A DNA stretch of 64,000 bases from an uncultured Corynebacterium sp. Its GTDB lineage: Bacteria > Actinomycetota > Actinomycetes > Mycobacteriales > Mycobacteriaceae. The notes beneath the pieces are model-generated. The model was not told the origin of the DNA. It ran no database searches and worked only from the letters and a program-made list of their open reading frames with translations. The position numbers and the translations under genes were made by a program. Where the stretch lies: positions 1-64,000 of the forward strand of contig NZ_CALUCS010000010.1 of the NCBI RefSeq assembly GCF_943914615.1. The letters are read 5' to 3'. Position 1 is the first letter of the stretch; every line of letters begins with the position of its first letter. Of this stretch, positions 8,027-17,304 are shown piece after piece.

Positions 8027-8716
8027 TTAGTGGCCCACGCCGTACATACCGAGCTCGTCATCGCGCACAAGCTTGCCCTTCGACAGCTCGATCACGCGCT
8101 TACGCATGGAGTCCACCGCCACGTCGTCGTGGGTGGACATCACCACGGTCGTACCATTCTGGTTAATGCGGTTGAGCAGCATCATGATCTCCGATGAAGT
8201 ATCGGGATCCAGGTTGCCTGTCGGCTCGTCCGCCAGCAGGACCAAAGGCTTATTTACGGACGCCCGCGCGATCGCCACGCGCTGCTGTTCACCACCCGAC
8301 AGTTCGTGCGGGAAGCGGTTTTCCTTTCCATCGAGACCAACGGTCTTCAACGCCGCAGGCACCAAGTGCTGAATTTCCGCGCGCTTCTTGCCGATGACCT
8401 CGAGAGCGAAGGCAACGTTGTCGAAGACAGTCTTCTTCGGCAGCAGGCGGAAGTCCTGGAAGACATAGCCAATACGCTGGCGAAGCTTCGGCACATCCCG
8501 CCCCTTAATCTTGTTTACGTGGTAGCCGGCGACGTGCAAGTCCCCCGAATCTAGCTTTTCCTCGCGCAGAATGAGCTGCAGAAACGTGGACTTACCGGAG
8601 CCGGAGGGGCCGATAAGGAAGACGAACTCGCCCTTTTCGATGTCCAGGGTGATGTTGTCCAGGGCCGGCCGCCCGGAAGACAGATAGCTCTTGGTTACGT
8701 TTTCGAAGGTGATCAC
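8027..8716 (-). CDS. ftsE: Cell division ATP-binding protein FtsE
   Basis: 229 aa ABC-type ATPase that powers FtsX. Walker A is GPSGSGKST, the signature LSGGEQQRVAIARA, Walker B LLADEPTGNLD, and the switch histidine is in MSTHDD. I prefer the GTG at 8716 (giving MITFENVTKSY, the usual family start) over the GTG at 8722. It lies 8 bases downstream of TACACT, which fits a leaderless transcript. It heads the ftsE-ftsX unit. Confidence 0.95.
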   Translation of the reverse strand: MITFENVTKSYLSSGRPALDNITLDIEKGEFVFLIGPSGSGKSTFLQLILREEKLDSGDLHVAGYHVNKIKGRDVPKLRQRIGYVFQDFRLLPKKTVFDNVAFALEVIGKKRAEIQHLVPAALKTVGLDGKENRFPHELSGGEQQRVAIARASVNKPLVLLADEPTGNLDPDTSSEIMMLLNRINQNGTTVVMSTHDDVAVDSMRKRVIELSKGKLVRDDELGMYGVGH

Positions 8717-8724
8717 GAGCACAC

Positions 8725-8730
8725 AGTGTA
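8725..8730 (-). promoter_or_regulatory. -10 box of ftsE, leaderless promoter
   Basis: TACACT on the minus strand fits TANNNT and lies 8 bases before the GTG at 8716. This is the spacing seen at other leaderless starts in this window. Confidence 0.45.
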
Positions 8731-8793
8731 GCGAAACCAGCGAGGCGAAGATAGTCCAAAGTGACTACTGTTACTTTTGTGACTCCGCGTGCC

Positions 8794-8822
8794 TTGGTTG
8801 AAAAATGGGCTTTTGCTATCTT
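8794..8822 (+). promoter_or_regulatory. Candidate promoter of the AbgT-family gene
   Basis: TTGGTT and TATCTT are spaced 17 bp apart, 70 bp upstream of the ATG at 8893, in the gap diverging from ftsE. Confidence 0.4.
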
Positions 8823-8892
8823 TAGGCACCCCAGAATGTAAAGTCGCAACCCAACCCGGTTGAAGAGTTAGGCGTCAAGAAGAGAAAAGCCC

Positions 8893-10518
8893 ATGAGCGA
8901 CACGAAGAGCAAAGAAGAGACCACAAAGAGCAATCAGCCCGGGGGCTTCCTCGGATTCATCGAGAAAGTCGGCAACAAACTCCCCGACCCGTTTTGGCTC
9001 TTCGTCATACTCGGCGGGTTGGTGCTCGTCTCCAGCTTCATCTTCAACAAGATGGGGCTCAGCGCCACGAACCCAGAAGACGGCAAGAAGGTAGAGATCG
9101 TCAACCTGCTGAGCTCCGAGGGACTCCAAGAAATCCTGTCCGGCGTGGTGGAGAATTACGTCTCCTTCCCTCCGCTAGGCCTGATTATTACGGTGATGCT
9201 GGGCGTAGCCGTGGCAGAACACTCTGGCCTAATCAGCGCAGTAGTGCGCGCAACGGTCTCTAGAGTCGGGCCGACACTTCTGACCTTTGTCGTGGCGCTT
9301 GCTGGTGTGACGGGCTCCGTGGCCTCGGACGCGGTGTACGTGATCCTCATTCCGCTGGGCGCAGTGTCCTTCCGCGCCGTGGGCCGCTCCCCGATCGTCG
9401 GCGCGATGGTGGCCTTCGCCGCATCCTCCGCCGGGTTTAACTCCTCGTTGGTTCTGAATATCACCGACGTGCTGCTGGGTGGCATTTCAACCTCGGCAGC
9501 TCACATTGTGGACGAAGAATACTTCGTCTCACCGCTGGCCAACTACTTCTTCGTAGCCGTCAGTGCGATCGTGTTGGCGCTAATCATCACGGCATTGACA
9601 GAGCTATACATGAACAAGCGCACCCAGGAGTTGGTGGACCACGACGAAATCGACTACTCGGAGGTCACCTTCAACACCGGACGCGACGGCGACGACGAGC
9701 TTGCTGGAGACGTACCTCAGGAAAAGATCACCGCCGCGCTGAAGCTCGAGTCCGACGAGGCGCGCGCACTGCAGAACACCGCTATCGTCGCCATATTCAT
9801 GACGGCCATCTACTTTGCACTGCTGTTCGTTCCGGGATCGCCGCTCCAGGGCGAAGGCGGCGAGGTGATGTCCAGCCCGCTGATCACCGCAGTTGCCGTG
9901 CCCATTGGTGCCGCCTTCCTAATTCTCGGCCTGGTCTACGGCCTGGGCATCAAGTCCATCAAGAAGGCCAGCGACGTCCCGGACTTCATGGCGCGCGGAC
10001 TAAAGACCCTGCTGCCGATGATGGTGCTGTTCTTCGCAGTATCCCAGTTCCTGGCGTGGTTCAAGGCATCCAACCTGGGAGCTTGGACAGCCATTAAGGG
10101 CGCGGAGCTACTGCAGAAGGCGGATCTGCCGCCGCTGCTGCTCTTCGGAGCATTTGTAATCCTGGTGGCGCTGGTGAACCTCTTCATTACTTCTGGTTCC
10201 GCCCAGTGGGCGCTGATGGCCCCGATCGTCGTGCCAATGTTCATGTACGTCGGTTTCTCCCCCGAAGTCACCCAGATGCTGTTCCGCATCGGTGACTCGC
10301 CTTCGAACATCATCACCCCGATGAGCCCGTACTTCGCCTTGGCTCTTACCTTCCTGCAGCGCTACTACAAGAAGGCGGGCATTGGAACACTGATGTCGCT
10401 GGCACTGCCGTACTCCATCGCCATGCTGGTGGGCTGGTTCCTGTTCTTCGCCCTTTGGTGGATGATCGGCCTGCCGCTCGGCCCCGGTACGCCGATGGAC
10501 TACCCGGCAGCGCAGTAA
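8893..10518 (+). CDS. AbgT-family transporter
   Basis: 541 aa polytopic membrane protein. Members of this family were described as p-aminobenzoyl-glutamate importers (AbgT) and as sulfonamide or antimetabolite efflux pumps (MtrF). Characteristic stretches are LPDPFWLFVIL near the N-terminus, AGVTGSVASDAVYVILIPLG, NLFITSGSAQWALMAPI (re-entrant hairpin) and RIGDSPSNIITPMSPYF. About 11-12 hydrophobic segments are visible. It stands alone between ftsE (divergent) and putA. Import or export cannot be decided from sequence; either would touch folate metabolism. Confidence 0.9.
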   Translation: MSDTKSKEETTKSNQPGGFLGFIEKVGNKLPDPFWLFVILGGLVLVSSFIFNKMGLSATNPEDGKKVEIVNLLSSEGLQEILSGVVENYVSFPPLGLIITVMLGVAVAEHSGLISAVVRATVSRVGPTLLTFVVALAGVTGSVASDAVYVILIPLGAVSFRAVGRSPIVGAMVAFAASSAGFNSSLVLNITDVLLGGISTSAAHIVDEEYFVSPLANYFFVAVSAIVLALIITALTELYMNKRTQELVDHDEIDYSEVTFNTGRDGDDELAGDVPQEKITAALKLESDEARALQNTAIVAIFMTAIYFALLFVPGSPLQGEGGEVMSSPLITAVAVPIGAAFLILGLVYGLGIKSIKKASDVPDFMARGLKTLLPMMVLFFAVSQFLAWFKASNLGAWTAIKGAELLQKADLPPLLLFGAFVILVALVNLFITSGSAQWALMAPIVVPMFMYVGFSPEVTQMLFRIGDSPSNIITPMSPYFALALTFLQRYYKKAGIGTLMSLALPYSIAMLVGWFLFFALWWMIGLPLGPGTPMDYPAAQ

Positions 10519-10680
10519 AGTCCTACGACAAGGTTCTACAGCGCCCCAATCCTGCAATAACTCAACCCCGTAGTAGCTCCGCCGAACCCTTATCGTTAGT
10601 GTGGGCAACGTACCCTGCACACCGCTTGGCCGGGGGCCCACAATGTGCCTTGGCCAACGATCTAAGAATTGAGGTCGGCA

Positions 10681-13600
10681 TTGAACAGCCAGGCTAATAC
10701 TCCTTTATCTAATAGTTCCGATGTCGAAGCGGTGGTCACCAAGGCCATCCACCGCGCTGAACAATGGCTAGAGGTTGAAGAAACTTCCGCCTCCACAAAG
10801 CAGCTGGCGGACATGGTGCACGATCCCGACGGCGTGGAGTTCACCTTCGCCTTCGTCGACCGCGTTGCCCGCCCTGAGGACAACCACGTTTCGGCCAAGG
10901 AGTTCGCCAAGATCGCCAACCCGTTTAAGCGCACCGAGCCGGTGCCGGGTTTCATGAGCCTGGTCGATTCCATTCTGGTTACCGCCGGTTCCATCGCGGC
11001 CCCGCTGCTGCCGAATATCGTCATGCCGATCGCGCGTTCCTACCTGCGCGCCACCGTTGGCCACCTGGTGCTTGATGCGGAATCAAAGGCGCTGGATCGC
11101 ATGCTGGACGACTACCGCGAAAAGGGCTTCCAGCTGAACCTCAACCTGCTGGGTGAGGCCGTACTAGGCGAAGCTGAGGCACAGCGCCGCCTGGATAACA
11201 CCCTCGACCTGCTGAAGAACCCGCGGGTGGACTATGTTTCCGTCAAGGCCTCCTCTGTGGTCAGCCAGCTGAACCACTGGGATTTCGAAGGCTCCATCGA
11301 GCGCCTGAAGGATCGCCTGCGCCCGCTGTACCGCCAGGCCATGAAGCGCGACCCGCACCCCTTCATCAACCTGGACATGGAGGAGTACAAGGACCTGCAC
11401 CTGACTCTTCGATTGTTCACCGAACTACTGGATGAGGAAGAGTTCCAGAGCCTCGAGGCCGGCATCGTTCTGCAGGCCTACCTGCCCGACACTTTCGACG
11501 CACTGCAGGAGCTGGCGGAGTTCGCCGCGCAGCGTCGTGCCAAGGGCGGCGCCAAGATCAAGGTACGCCTGGTGAAGGGCGCCAACCTTTCCATGGAGCG
11601 CGTGGATTCGGAGGTCCACGACTGGCCGCAGGCTCCCTACCTGACGAAGGCGGAGGTGGACGCCAACTACATCCGCTTGCTGGATTGGGTGCTACAGCCA
11701 GAGCACGCAGATAATCTGCGCATCGGCGTGGCTTCGCACAACCTGTACCACTTGGCTCTCGCTCACGAGCTTTCCGTCGTCCGCAATGTCGAGCACCAGC
11801 TGGACGTGGAGATGCTGCAGGGCATGTCCCCCGCGCAGTCTGAAGCCGTGCGCGACGTCGCGGGCAACATGATCCTGTACACCCCGGTGGTCAAGAAGGA
11901 AGACTTCGACGTAGCCATCAGCTACCTAGTGCGCCGCCTGGAGGAAAATGGCGCGAAGCAGAACTTCCTCTACGCGCTGTTCACCCCGGAGGACGACGAG
12001 ACCGACGTCACCGGCATGACCCCGATGCAGGGCCAGGAGCTGCGCTTCCGCAACTCCGTACGCGACCGTTGGGAGACCTTCGCCGGCTCGCGTCGAACCC
12101 AGAACCGCCTGGAGGAAGAGGCCGAGAAGAAGGGCTGCCAGTCCGACAGCCTGCCCGGCAACTTCGTCAACGAGCCCGACACCGACCCGACACTGCCTGC
12201 CAACCGCGAGTGGGCACTCCAGATCGTCGATCCGTCCAGCGATCCTGGCCCCGCCCAGACCCCGGAGGTTACTGACCCTGCGGTTATTGACGCCGCCGTC
12301 GCCCGTTGCCGCGAGGCTTCCGCACAGTGGTCGCAGAAGACCGGTTGGGAGCGTGCAGAGCTGTTGGACCAGGCGGCACACGCCCTGGCCAACAACCGCT
12401 CGAAGCTGATTTCGGCTGCGGTTTTCGAGGCGGGTAAGACCGTCGCCGAAACCGACCCCGAGGTTTCCGAGGCCATCGACTTCGCCCGCTACTACGCAGA
12501 GAGCGCCCGTCAGCTAGACCACGTGCGCGGCTCGGTGTTCACTCCGTACAAGTCCGTGGTGATTACCCCGCCGTGGAACTTCCCCATCGCCATCCCGCTG
12601 GGCGGCGTCTTCGCCGCGCTGGCAGCTGGTTCCTGCGCAATCATCAAGCCTGCTCCGCAGGTATTGCGCATCGCGGAGGTCTTCATGGAGATTCTGCGTG
12701 AGGCTGGCATTTCCGAGGACCTGGTACAGCTGGTCAACGCCGACGAGGCGGAGGCCGGCAAGCGCCTGGTGAGCCACCCGGATGTCGAGTCCGTAATCCT
12801 CACCGGCGCTTCCGAGACCGCCAAGCTGTTCCGCGGCTGGAAGCCGCGGATGGTCATTAACGCGGAGACCTCCGGCAAGAACGCGATCATCGTTACCCCG
12901 GCGGCGGATCCGGATCTGGCGGTGGCGGATATTTTCAAGTCTGCGTATGGCCACGCGGGCCAGAAGTGCTCTGCCGCCTCGCTGATCATCACTGTCGGGT
13001 CGATCGGCAAATCGAAGCGCTTCATCAACCAGCTGGTCGATGCGGTGCGTTCCATGAAGGTCGGTCCGGGCTCCGACATCTCCACCTTTATGAACGGCGT
13101 GATCGAGGAGCCGGGCGACAAGCTGCTGCGCGGCCTGACCGAGCTGGAGAAGGGCGAGAAGTGGCTGGTTAAGCCCCGCAAGCTTAACGACGAGGGCACC
13201 CTGTGGTCCCCTGGCCTGCGCGATAACGTGAAGCCGGGCAGCTGGTTCCACACCCACGAGTGCTTCGGCCCAGTGGCGGGCATCATGCACGCTGAAACCC
13301 TGGACGAGGCCATCGAGTGGCAAAACTCCACGGGCTTCGGCCTGACCGGCGGCATCCACACCATCGACGTGGATGAGACCGCTTACTGGCGCGAGCGCGT
13401 GGAGGTCGGCAACGCCTACGTGGAGCGCGGCATCACCGGTGCAATCGTGCAGCGTCAGTCCTTCGGCGGCTGGAAGAACTCCGCCCTGGGCAGTGGTGCG
13501 AAGGCCGGTGGCCCGAACTACGTCGCCCAGCAGGGTGTGTGGACCGAGGGCGACCTGAGCGAGCTGGCAGCGGGCACCCTGCCGACGCACATCACGCAGT

Positions 13601-14157
13601 TGCTGCGCGAGATCCGTGGCCTGGGCTCCCCTGCCCTGTCCAAGGACGATCACGTGTGGCTGCGCCGCGCTGCGGAGTCGGATGCTTACGCGATGTCTAC
13701 CGAGTTCGGCGTGGAGCACGACAAGACGGCTCTGGTCGTGGAGTCCAACGTGTTCCGCTACAAGCCGCTGTTCGAGCCGCTGCGCGTCCGCGTTTCCGAG
13801 GGCGCCAACCCACGCGACCTACTGCGGCTAAAGCTGGCCTCCGCTGCTACGGGAACGGAGTTGGATATTTCCGCCAACCCGGAGGTCGCCCGCGAGTGGG
13901 GCGAGCTCGGCGAGCAGATGCGAACTTCCTCCGACCGCGACTTTGCCGAGGAAATCGCCATCGCCCAGTCCGCGCGCGTCCGCTCGCTGGGTGAGGCTCC
14001 GGATGAGTTCTACGCGGCCGCTGCGAAGTCCGGCTCCGTGATCCTGGATCAAGCCGTGCTGCCCGATGGCCGCCGCGAGCTGCTGCCGCTACTACTCGAG
14101 CAGGCAATCTCCACCACGGAGCACCGCTTCGGCTACATCCACGGCCTCACGCCTTAA
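10681..14157 (+). CDS. putA: Bifunctional proline dehydrogenase / P5C dehydrogenase PutA
   Basis: About 1158 aa. It oxidises proline to P5C (FAD) and then to glutamate (NAD). The PRODH barrel spans about 130-440 with VRLVKGANLSMERV and the PRODH-like VASHNLYHLAL. The aldehyde dehydrogenase domain spans about 500-980 with TPPWNFPIAIPLGG, the Glu region INAETSGKNAI and the catalytic Cys in GHAGQKCSAAS. A C-terminal tail of about 150 residues follows. There is no ribbon-helix-helix DNA-binding domain, so it is not self-regulating as in E. coli. The frame is open from a TTG at 10669, but the TTG at 10681 has GAGG six bases upstream and is preferred. Fusion is unusual relative to separate enzymes in mycobacteria. 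Confidence 0.95.
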   Translation: MNSQANTPLSNSSDVEAVVTKAIHRAEQWLEVEETSASTKQLADMVHDPDGVEFTFAFVDRVARPEDNHVSAKEFAKIANPFKRTEPVPGFMSLVDSILVTAGSIAAPLLPNIVMPIARSYLRATVGHLVLDAESKALDRMLDDYREKGFQLNLNLLGEAVLGEAEAQRRLDNTLDLLKNPRVDYVSVKASSVVSQLNHWDFEGSIERLKDRLRPLYRQAMKRDPHPFINLDMEEYKDLHLTLRLFTELLDEEEFQSLEAGIVLQAYLPDTFDALQELAEFAAQRRAKGGAKIKVRLVKGANLSMERVDSEVHDWPQAPYLTKAEVDANYIRLLDWVLQPEHADNLRIGVASHNLYHLALAHELSVVRNVEHQLDVEMLQGMSPAQSEAVRDVAGNMILYTPVVKKEDFDVAISYLVRRLEENGAKQNFLYALFTPEDDETDVTGMTPMQGQELRFRNSVRDRWETFAGSRRTQNRLEEEAEKKGCQSDSLPGNFVNEPDTDPTLPANREWALQIVDPSSDPGPAQTPEVTDPAVIDAAVARCREASAQWSQKTGWERAELLDQAAHALANNRSKLISAAVFEAGKTVAETDPEVSEAIDFARYYAESARQLDHVRGSVFTPYKSVVITPPWNFPIAIPLGGVFAALAAGSCAIIKPAPQVLRIAEVFMEILREAGISEDLVQLVNADEAEAGKRLVSHPDVESVILTGASETAKLFRGWKPRMVINAETSGKNAIIVTPAADPDLAVADIFKSAYGHAGQKCSAASLIITVGSIGKSKRFINQLVDAVRSMKVGPGSDISTFMNGVIEEPGDKLLRGLTELEKGEKWLVKPRKLNDEGTLWSPGLRDNVKPGSWFHTHECFGPVAGIMHAETLDEAIEWQNSTGFGLTGGIHTIDVDETAYWRERVEVGNAYVERGITGAIVQRQSFGGWKNSALGSGAKAGGPNYVAQQGVWTEGDLSELAAGTLPTHITQLLREIRGLGSPALSKDDHVWLRRAAESDAYAMSTEFGVEHDKTALVVESNVFRYKPLFEPLRVRVSEGANPRDLLRLKLASAATGTELDISANPEVAREWGELGEQMRTSSDRDFAEEIAIAQSARVRSLGEAPDEFYAAAAKSGSVILDQAVLPDGRRELLPLLLEQAISTTEHRFGYIHGLTP

Positions 14158-14246
14158 GGCGCAGCGCTGAGCCTGGTCGGGCGCGTAGCCCTGGCTCGGC
14201 TGCCAGCCCGGTCGCGGCCCGGCGTGCTCGCGTACAGCCCGGCGCG

Positions 14247-15380
14247 CTAGGCCTGCGCTTCCTGCTGCTGCGCCATGCGCCAGCGAATGCCGGCCTCCAG
14301 GAAGCCGTCGAGGTCACCATCCAGCACCTTGCTGGGGTCGTTGACCTCGACGTTCGTGCGCAGGTCCTTAACCATCTGGTACGGATGCAGCACGTAGTTG
14401 CGCATCTGGTTACCCCAGGAGTTCGACCCGTCGCCCTTCAGCGCGTCCATTTCGGCCTGTTCTTCTTGACGCTTACGCTCCAGTAGCTTCGCCTGCAGCA
14501 CTCGCATGGCGGATGCCTTGTTCTGAATCTGCGATTTCTCGTTCTGGCACGTCACCACAATGCCGGTGGGCACGTGGGTCAGGCGCACCGCCGAGTCGGT
14601 GGTGTTCACCGACTGTCCGCCGGGGCCAGAGGAGCGGTAGACGTCCACGCGCACGTCGTTTTCGTCAATGTCGATGTGGTCGGTCTTCTCCACCACTGGA
14701 AGCACCTCCACCTCGGCAAATGAGGTCTGGCGGCGGCCCTGGTTGTCGAAGGGAGAAATGCGCACCAGGCGGTGAGTGCCCTGTTCCACGGAGAGGGTGC
14801 CGTACATGTATTCGCCGTGGATGACTATGGTCGCGGACTTGATGCCAGCTTCCTCGGCATAGGAGATGTCGTAGACCTCCACCTTGTGCCCGGCCTTTTC
14901 GGCCCAGCGGGTGTACATGCGCAGCAGCATCTCTGCCCAGTCGGCAGCATCCACACCACCGGCGGCACTGCGGATGTTCAGCACAGCTTCGCGCTCGTCG
15001 TACTCCCCCGACAGCATCGTCGTAACCTCGAGTGATTCGACCTCCTGGCGCAGCTCCTCGCGCTCAGCGTCGGCCAGCTGCACCGCTTCCTGGGCCGCGT
15101 CCGGGTCGTCCCCGGCTTCCTCCTCAGCCATGTCGTAGAGCACCGGCAGGTCATCCAGGCGTTGACGCAACCCGGACACCTTCTTCAGTTTCGCTTGCAC
15201 GCGGGAGAGTTCGGAAGTCACCTGCTGTGCGTGGTCCGGGTCGTCCCACAGTGAGGGGTCGGCGGACTTTTCCTCCAGCTCGCGGGCGCGGTCGCCCAGC
15301 TCGTCGAGGTCCAACACCTTCTCGATTGTGGTCAAGGTGCCGTCCAGGTCGCTTAGGTCTGCAGAAACTTCCGGTTGCAT
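14247..15380 (-). CDS. prfB: Peptide chain release factor 2
   Basis: 377 aa. RF2 releases peptides at UGA and UAA codons. The GGQ loop is SSGPGGQSVNTTDSAVR, followed by the RF-specific THVPTGIVV. The codon-recognition domain lies around residues 100-200. The open frame runs much further upstream, but ATG 15380 gives the normal RF2 start (MQPEVSADLSDLDG). It is preceded by TAGACT at a leaderless spacing. There is no in-frame TGA and no programmed frameshift near codon 25, unlike E. coli prfB. Confidence 0.95.
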   Translation of the reverse strand: MQPEVSADLSDLDGTLTTIEKVLDLDELGDRARELEEKSADPSLWDDPDHAQQVTSELSRVQAKLKKVSGLRQRLDDLPVLYDMAEEEAGDDPDAAQEAVQLADAEREELRQEVESLEVTTMLSGEYDEREAVLNIRSAAGGVDAADWAEMLLRMYTRWAEKAGHKVEVYDISYAEEAGIKSATIVIHGEYMYGTLSVEQGTHRLVRISPFDNQGRRQTSFAEVEVLPVVEKTDHIDIDENDVRVDVYRSSGPGGQSVNTTDSAVRLTHVPTGIVVTCQNEKSQIQNKASAMRVLQAKLLERKRQEEQAEMDALKGDGSNSWGNQMRNYVLHPYQMVKDLRTNVEVNDPSKVLDGDLDGFLEAGIRWRMAQQQEAQA

Positions 15381-15388
15381 AATGCGCA

Positions 15389-15394
15389 AGTCTA
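15389..15394 (-). promoter_or_regulatory. -10 box of prfB, leaderless promoter
   Basis: TAGACT on the minus strand ends 8 bases before the ATG at 15380. The whole prfB promoter must share the 39-bp gap with the divergent gene at 15420. Confidence 0.45.
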
Positions 15395-15419
15395 CCCGGC
15401 GACATGCACAATGGAATGT

Positions 15420-16280
15420 ATGGCTACTAACGGTTCTGATTCTTCTTCCCCGATCCCAGAGGACATGCTGAACGCGATCATCAAGACGTTTATCGTGGCG
15501 CATGTCGATGATTCCGACCACCACCTGGCTCAAGCGTTGGTCTATAACGCGGGCCGCCTGGCGTGGCGTATGCGCCAGACGGGTCTGGATACGGAGCAGA
15601 AGTCGTCCGTCAGCGATGTCGTGACCGCTGCGGATCGTGCAGCCGAAAAGTTCATTGCCGACGCGCTGCGTGCCATTCGCCCTGACGATGGCCTGTTGGG
15701 CGAGGAGGGCACCGCCGTGGAGTCGAAGTCCGGCCGCACCTGGGTGATCGACCCGGTCGATGGCACGTACAACTTCACTACGGGTTCGGATTATTGGTGC
15801 TCTGCCCTGGCGCTGGTCGAAGGATCCCCCGATGATCCGGACGCCCTGTTGTTCGGCGCCGTTCACCGCCCGGCGATGGGCTACACGTGGTTTGGTGGCC
15901 CGGATATTCCTACCACTCGTGACGCCGCAGAGATCAGCCTGCCGAACACCACCGCGGAACTGACCTGCCTGGGCGGCTACCTGCACCCCACCGACATCGC
16001 GGACACCACCCGGCTAAACAGCTGGACGGCCGTGAGCACACAGTTTGCCACGTTGCGCATGCTGGGGTCTGCGTCGATCGATCTAGCCTGCGTGGCCGGC
16101 GGCGAGCTCGGCTGCTGGATGCAGCACAGCGTGGCCAGCTGGGACTGGCTGCCTGGGCGTGCTTTGGTGGAGGGCGCTGGGGGCGTCGCTACGAAGGAAG
16201 AAAAAGACCGCACCACCTGGTTCATTGCCGGGGCGCCAGACGCGGTAGAGCAGTCCGTTAAGGCGCTGCGCGAGGCCTAA
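15420..16280 (+). CDS. Inositol monophosphatase family protein
   Basis: 286 aa from ATG 15420 (ATG 15411 also possible). Mg-dependent phosphatase fold of the IMPase family. Metal-site motifs are LGEEGT near 100, WVIDPVDGTYNFT near 113-125 and the late WDWLPG with its Asp. The substrate may be an inositol, histidinol or nucleotide phosphate. The second family member, at 16375, looks like HisN, so this one is more likely a general inositol or sugar phosphatase (inference). It is divergent from prfB with a very short gap. Confidence 0.85.
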   Translation: MATNGSDSSSPIPEDMLNAIIKTFIVAHVDDSDHHLAQALVYNAGRLAWRMRQTGLDTEQKSSVSDVVTAADRAAEKFIADALRAIRPDDGLLGEEGTAVESKSGRTWVIDPVDGTYNFTTGSDYWCSALALVEGSPDDPDALLFGAVHRPAMGYTWFGGPDIPTTRDAAEISLPNTTAELTCLGGYLHPTDIADTTRLNSWTAVSTQFATLRMLGSASIDLACVAGGELGCWMQHSVASWDWLPGRALVEGAGGVATKEEKDRTTWFIAGAPDAVEQSVKALREA

Positions 16281-16361
16281 CGAGAAGGCTGCACCCCCCT
16301 TTTTTGCCCCACTAGTCTCACTAGTCACATTCTTCCCATGGCTTTACGCGCGGCACGGGGC

Positions 16362-16367
16362 TATCAT
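16362..16367 (+). promoter_or_regulatory. -10 box of hisN, leaderless promoter
   Basis: TATCAT lies exactly 7 bases before the ATG at 16375, with no Shine-Dalgarno sequence in between. This spacing supports the shorter start. Confidence 0.5.
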
Positions 16368-16374
16368 GTGTTTC

Positions 16375-17262
16375 ATGACGGACGCAGTTTCCCCATATGC
16401 AGATGACCTAACCCTGGCGCTGTCGCTGGCCGACACGGCCGACGCGATCACCATGGCGCGGTTCGAGGCAAATGACCTGAGCGTTGAATCGAAGCCCGAC
16501 CTCACGCCGGTAAGCGACGCAGACACCGCTGTGGAGAAGGAACTGCGGGAACTCATCGCCGCACACCATCCCGAGGACGCACTGCTGGGCGAGGAATTCG
16601 GTGGCGACGTCACCTTTGCCGGGCGCCAGTGGGTCATCGACCCCATTGACGGCACCAAGAACTTCGTGCGGGGCGTGCCCGTGTGGGCCACGCTGATCAG
16701 CCTGCTGGTCGACGGCAAGCCCGTAGTGGGGGTCGTCTCCGCGCCCGCACTGGGGCGCCGCTGGTGGGCTGCCGAGGGGGCCGGCGCATGGCGACTGTTT
16801 AACACCCCGGCTAGCGCTGCTGCCACCGGCGACGCTGGTAGCACTGGCGACACCGGCGCCACCGGCAACACAGACAACGCAGACCGCGGGGTGCCGTCGG
16901 TGGGTGCCCGCCGCCTGGAGGTTTCGAAGGTCGCGCAGGTCGCGGACTCTTCGATTGCGATTTCCTCGCTCTCAGGCTGGGCGGACTGTGGCAAGCGCGA
17001 GCAGCTGCTCAGTCTGACGGATTCTGCGTGGCGCCTGCGCGGATACGGCGACTTCTGGTCCTACATGCTGGTCGCCGAAGGCGCGGTGGACATCGCTGCT
17101 GAGCCGGAAGTAAGCCTCTGGGACCTGGCGGCGCTGACGCCGATCATCACGGAGGCCGGCGGGCGCTTCACCTCGCTGGACGGCCAGGACGGCCCGCACG
17201 GCGGGTCCGCCGTCGCTACCAACGGTCTACTGCACGAGGCCACGCTCAGCGCCCTCGCCTAG
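16375..17262 (+). CDS. hisN: Histidinol-phosphatase (IMPase type)
   Basis: 295 aa. Actinobacterial HisN removes phosphate from histidinol phosphate in histidine synthesis. Motifs: LGEEFGG (Glu), WVIDPIDGTKNFVRG (metal Asp), WDLAALTPIITEAGG near the C-terminus. The ATG at 16375 is chosen over 16366 because TATCAT sits at leaderless distance. Between the two lobes (about residues 140-165) there is a low-complexity insert of Gly, Thr, Asp and Asn (GDAGSTGDTGATGNTDNADR), built from short GC-rich DNA repeats and absent from typical HisN. It probably forms a surface loop. Confidence 0.85.
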   Translation: MTDAVSPYADDLTLALSLADTADAITMARFEANDLSVESKPDLTPVSDADTAVEKELRELIAAHHPEDALLGEEFGGDVTFAGRQWVIDPIDGTKNFVRGVPVWATLISLLVDGKPVVGVVSAPALGRRWWAAEGAGAWRLFNTPASAAATGDAGSTGDTGATGNTDNADRGVPSVGARRLEVSKVAQVADSSIAISSLSGWADCGKREQLLSLTDSAWRLRGYGDFWSYMLVAEGAVDIAAEPEVSLWDLAALTPIITEAGGRFTSLDGQDGPHGGSAVATNGLLHEATLSALA

Positions 17263-17304
17263 CGCACTGACCTAGCGCTAACCGAGCCTGACCCTAACCG
17301 GAAC

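Noticed and set aside
15300..15380. Programmed +1 frameshift in prfB
   Set aside because: No in-frame TGA occurs near codon 25; the frame is continuous from the start to the GGQ motif and beyond.
14247..15986. 579-codon frame containing prfB
   Set aside because: The extra N-terminal part is antisense to the inositol-phosphatase gene; RF2 starts at ATG 15380 with a leaderless promoter.
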